Source of the DNA: Arthrobacter stackebrandtii
GTDB taxonomy: Bacteria; Actinomycetota; Actinomycetes; Actinomycetales; Micrococcaceae
Assembly: GCF_017876675.1 (NCBI RefSeq)
Contig: NZ_JAGIOI010000001.1
Span: forward strand, 2,046,001 to 2,110,000
Direction: 5' to 3'
Length of the DNA: 64,000 bases
The notes beneath the pieces are model-generated. The model did no database searches. It worked only from the letters and a program-made list of their open reading frames with translations, and was not told the DNA's origin. Every line of letters starts with the position of its first letter. Positions within the stretch are counted from its first letter, which is position 1. This document shows, piece by piece, positions 61,057 to 64,000 of the stretch. The position numbers and the translations under genes are program-made.

Positions 61057-61275
61057 GGGCGGGCGGGAGACCGCTGGGCGCGGCCAATGTGCACCCGCAG
61101 TGGCATTCCGGTAAACTCGGGGGGTAATACCCCCTTGATCGCTGGCCGGCCCGAATTTTTGCAGGTGAACGGCGGCGGTTCCCAAGGGGCATTTTCGTGC
61201 CCGGACGCTGTACGGCGGAACCTCTGCCGAACTCCGCAGCGCCCGGCTCAACTTATGAGCAAGGGGGAGGGTCCC

Positions 61276-62571
61276 ATGCCAGCAATCGTAATCGTCGGCG
61301 CCCAGTGGGGTGACGAGGGAAAAGGCAAGGCCACAGATCTTTTGGGTGGTTTGGTCGACTATGTTGTGAAGCCCAACGGCGGCAACAACGCAGGCCACAC
61401 GGTGGTCGTAGGCGGCGAGAAGTATGAGCTCAAGCTCCTTCCCGCCGGTATTTTGAGCCCCAACGCAACACCCATCATCGGCAATGGCTGCGTGGTGAAC
61501 CTCGAGGCATTGTTCGAGGAAATCGAGGGCCTGCAGGCCCGCGGCGCGGACACGTCCAAGCTGCGCATTTCCGCCAACGCCCACCTGGTGGCCCCGTACC
61601 ACCAGGTGCTGGACAAGGTCACCGAGCGCTTCCTGGGCAGCCGCGCAATCGGCACCACCGGCCGCGGCATCGGCCCGGCCTACATGGACAAGGTGGCCCG
61701 CCTGGGCATCCGCGTCCAGGACCTCTTCGACGAGTCCATCCTGCGCCAGAAGGTGGAGGGTTCGCTGAAGCAGAAGAACCAGCTGCTGGTGAAGGTGTAC
61801 AACCGCCGCGACGTTGAGGTGGAAGAGGTCGTGGAGTACTTCCTGTCCTTCGCCGAGCGCGTCCGCCCCATGGTCATCGACGCAACCTATGTGTTGAACG
61901 AGGCCCTGGACCGCGGCGAAGTGGTGCTCATGGAAGGCGGCCAGGCCACATTCCTGGACGTTGACCACGGCACCTACCCCTTCGTCACCTCCTCGAACCC
62001 GACAGCCGGCGGCGCGTCTGTGGGATCCGGCATCGGCCCCACCCGCATCACCCGCTCCGTGGGCATCATCAAGGCGTACACCACGCGTGTCGGCGCCGGC
62101 CCGTTCCCCACGGAACTGTTCGACGAGATGGGCATCTACCTGCAGAAGACCGGCGGCGAATTCGGTGTCAACACCGGCCGCCCGCGCCGCTGCGGCTGGT
62201 ACGACGCCCTCCTGGCCCGCCACGCCTCCCGCGTGAACGGCTTCACGGACTACTTCGTCACGAAGCTGGACGTGCTCACGGGCATCGAGTCCATCCCGGT
62301 CTGCGTCGCCTACGACGTTGACGGCGTGCGCCATGACGAAATGCCCATGACGCAGACCGAATTCCACCACGCCAAGCCCATTTTCGAGTACTTCCCGGGC
62401 TGGACCGAGGACATCACCACGGCCCGCACCATGGAGGACCTGCCCGAGAACGCGCGCAACTACATCCTTGCGCTCGAGGCCATGTCAGGCACCCGGATCT
62501 CCGCCATCGGCGTTGGCCCGGACCGCGACCAGACGATCGTGCGCCACGATTTGATCAGCGACACGAAGTAG
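61276..62571 (+). CDS. purA: Adenylosuccinate synthetase
   Basis: 431 residues, normal length. Motifs: [11 protein letters not shown] at the N-terminus, [21 protein letters not shown], and GNTGR-like [11 protein letters not shown]. It joins IMP and aspartate with GTP in AMP synthesis. The ATG at 61276 has GGGGGAGG upstream. A strong terminator ends the transcript. Confidence 0.97.
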   Translation: MPAIVIVGAQWGDEGKGKATDLLGGLVDYVVKPNGGNNAGHTVVVGGEKYELKLLPAGILSPNATPIIGNGCVVNLEALFEEIEGLQARGADTSKLRISANAHLVAPYHQVLDKVTERFLGSRAIGTTGRGIGPAYMDKVARLGIRVQDLFDESILRQKVEGSLKQKNQLLVKVYNRRDVEVEEVVEYFLSFAERVRPMVIDATYVLNEALDRGEVVLMEGGQATFLDVDHGTYPFVTSSNPTAGGASVGSGIGPTRITRSVGIIKAYTTRVGAGPFPTELFDEMGIYLQKTGGEFGVNTGRPRRCGWYDALLARHASRVNGFTDYFVTKLDVLTGIESIPVCVAYDVDGVRHDEMPMTQTEFHHAKPIFEYFPGWTEDITTARTMEDLPENARNYILALEAMSGTRISAIGVGPDRDQTIVRHDLISDTK

Positions 62572-62589
62572 CCAACCCGGCCACAGATC

Positions 62590-62641
62590 AAGGGAAGGAC
62601 GACGGCGGAACGCAAGTTCCGCCGTCGTCCTTCCCTTTTTT
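62590..62641 (+). terminator. Rho-independent terminator of purA
   Basis: Arms of 22 bases (62590-62611 and 62616-62637) pair perfectly over a GCAA tetraloop and run into TTTTTT. It begins 18 bp after the stop. Confidence 0.95.
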
Positions 62642-62720
62642 GCGCTGCTTGGGTGATTCCCGCGGCGGCGGGACGGGCTAGGCTGGTTTGTACTGGAACC
62701 GAGCGGAAGGACCCACAGCC

Positions 62721-63527
62721 ATGAAGGTCAGTGTTGGACAATTCAACCCAGGTGCGGATGTCGTGGAGAACCTGGCCACGATGCGCAGGCTGGCCGTGGC
62801 CGCGGCACAGGACGGCGGGAAGCTGGTCCTGTTCCCGGAGGAGGCCATGTTCTCAGTGGGCCGGGTCAAGGGCAGTTTCGCCGCCGCCGTGGATGCGCAC
62901 TGGACCACCTTTGTGCAGGGGCTGTCCATGATCGCCTCCGACGTGGGCATCGCCGTGATTGCCGGCGGCTACGAGTCCAGCGGCGAGGAACGCCCGTACA
63001 ACACGGTGGTGGCCGTGGATGAAGGCGGTGCCATCCTGGGCACCTACCGCAAGCTGCACCTCTACGACGCCTTCTCCTACCAGGAGTCCACCCGCATCAA
63101 GCCCGGCGACCGCGGCATCACGCTCGTGGAGGTTGGCGGCTTCAAGGTGGGCATCATGACCTGCTACGACATCCGCTTCCCCGAGCTGGCCCGTGCACTG
63201 GCCGTCTCCGGTGCGGACCTGATCTGTGTCTCCGCCGCCTGGTTTAAGGGCGAGCACAAGGTTGAGCACTGGGAGACGCTGCTGAAGGCACGCGCCATTG
63301 AAAACACCTGCTGGGTGGCAGCTGCCGGCACCTCCAGCGACCATTGCATCGGCCACTCTGCCATCCTGGACCCCATGGGCATCGCCATCGACTTCCTCAA
63401 CGACGACGCCGAGGGCGTTGCCACGGCCGACGTCACCCACCGGCGCATCGAGGAGGTGCGCGAGTTCCTCCCGGTGCTGCGCAACCGCCGCTTCGAGGGC
63501 AGCACCGAGGTGGTCCCGGCGGGCTGA
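62721..63527 (+). CDS. Carbon-nitrogen hydrolase (nitrilase superfamily)
   Basis: 268 residues from the ATG at 62721 with AAGGA upstream. The catalytic triad is Glu40 (FPEE), Lys111 (YRKLHLYD) and Cys148 (MTCYDIRFPE). The sequence resembles omega-amidase/Nit-type hydrolases, which release ammonia from small amides. Exact substrate unknown. It stands between the purA terminator and a new gene on the same strand. Confidence 0.9.
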   Translation: MKVSVGQFNPGADVVENLATMRRLAVAAAQDGGKLVLFPEEAMFSVGRVKGSFAAAVDAHWTTFVQGLSMIASDVGIAVIAGGYESSGEERPYNTVVAVDEGGAILGTYRKLHLYDAFSYQESTRIKPGDRGITLVEVGGFKVGIMTCYDIRFPELARALAVSGADLICVSAAWFKGEHKVEHWETLLKARAIENTCWVAAAGTSSDHCIGHSAILDPMGIAIDFLNDDAEGVATADVTHRRIEEVREFLPVLRNRRFEGSTEVVPAG

Positions 63528-63590
63528 GTTGTGGCCGTTGACGCGGCCACCGCCGGTGGTTAGGGTCAAGGTTAAGGGCAGGAGGAAACC

Positions 63591-64000
63591 ATGAACGACT
63601 CCCAGATCTGGGCGGTGCTGGAACCGATGTTTCCGGTCGCGCTGGATGATGTGCCGCTGGACGGGCAATGGCTCAAGCCGCCGTTTGCCGATGACGAGCG
63701 CGGGCGGGCCATCGTGTGCAACGACGGTGATTTCCAGTTTGTGGTGGTGGACCGGAACAGCGGAGCCGTGTTGTACGTCTGCGAAGACGACGAGTCCCTG
63801 ATCGCCTCCACGCTTGAAACGCTGGCGCCCATTGTTGCCGCATGGGGGTCCATTGACAGGGACACGGCCGGCCCCGAGGACGACGAGGACTTCTCCGCGG
63901 TGAAGAAGTCCTTCCAGGAACAGCTGCAGGCGCTGGACCCGGCCGCGGCCGCCGTCAACGAATTCTGGTCCCTGTACACGGACGAGCTCACCAATGAGGA
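63591..64000 (+). CDS. Hypothetical protein, 3' end beyond the window
   Basis: 136 codons are present, open to the last base. The ATG has GGAGGAAACC upstream. The protein is acidic, with no signal peptide or membrane helix: an opening NDSQIWAVLEPMFPVAL is followed by beta strands (FQFVVVDRNSGAVLYVC) and an acidic stretch near residue 100. It loosely recalls SMI1/KNR4 (SUKH) domains, but I would not assign it. Confidence 0.6.
   Translation, partial: MNDSQIWAVLEPMFPVALDDVPLDGQWLKPPFADDERGRAIVCNDGDFQFVVVDRNSGAVLYVCEDDESLIASTLETLAPIVAAWGSIDRDTAGPEDDEDFSAVKKSFQEQLQALDPAAAAVNEFWSLYTDELTNE

Overview
The window is about 64 kb of high-GC DNA from an actinobacterium. Gene content and style fit a soil Arthrobacter or close Micrococcaceae relative: GTG/TTG starts, 4-bp overlaps, many leaderless starts with a TANNNT box 6-7 bases before the start codon, an Asp23/DUF2273/AmaP cluster, and galactan and glycine betaine uptake. 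The assignment rests on gene content, not on a marker gene. No rRNA, IS element, prophage or CRISPR array was seen.

Layout. 0-2.7 kb: the end of an unknown gene, then a ProY/HutT-like amino acid permease divergent from an IclR regulator. 2.8-10.5 kb: a galactan locus, with a LacI regulator and sugar ABC transporter facing a GH42 beta-galactosidase and a GH53 endo-galactanase. 10.7-17.4 kb: histidine ammonia-lyase (hutH) and a HutG-like ureohydrolase around a heterodimeric ABC exporter. 17.6-24.6 kb: purine permease, CopC protein, a three-gene minus-strand set (PLP aldolase/deaminase, lactone oxidase, short flavoprotein) and a tandem universal stress protein. 24.6-27.2 kb: a 246-bp tandem repeat, an NlpC/P60 hydrolase and a zincin. 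27.4-30.9 kb: tRNA-Glu, tRNA-Asp and tRNA-Phe, then five overlapping envelope-stress genes and an 11-residue-repeat LEA-like protein. 31-35.7 kb: a second sugar ABC operon with its own LacI regulator and a clear LacI-type operator; one permease gene carries a frameshift. 35.7-41.3 kb: a 57-bp triplicated repeat, xthA and a betaine ABC transporter. 41.4-50.9 kb: mostly housekeeping genes (acyl-CoA synthetase, nadE, pyrE, thymidine kinase, HAD phosphatase, SpoU methylase, fba). 51-56.4 kb: a copper nitrite reductase locus with a DUF2249 protein, a regulator with three SufR-like cysteines, a polytopic membrane protein and a very long membrane-cupredoxin-NirK fusion. 56.6-60.9 kb: TfoX-like protein, DHA2 efflux pump and an SDR-MarR-SDR operon behind a doubled palindromic operator. 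61-64 kb: purA, a nitrilase-family gene and a truncated hypothetical gene.

Themes. Catabolic modules sit beside dedicated regulators: LacI for both sugar loci, IclR for the amino acid permease, MarR for the SDR pair. Both sugar ABC operons have a strong hairpin just after the binding-protein gene. Several intergenic gaps carry unusually long inverted repeats (arms of 19-40 bases). These hairpins, the NirK fusion with its overlapping divergent promoters, and the frameshifted permease are the points most worth checking.
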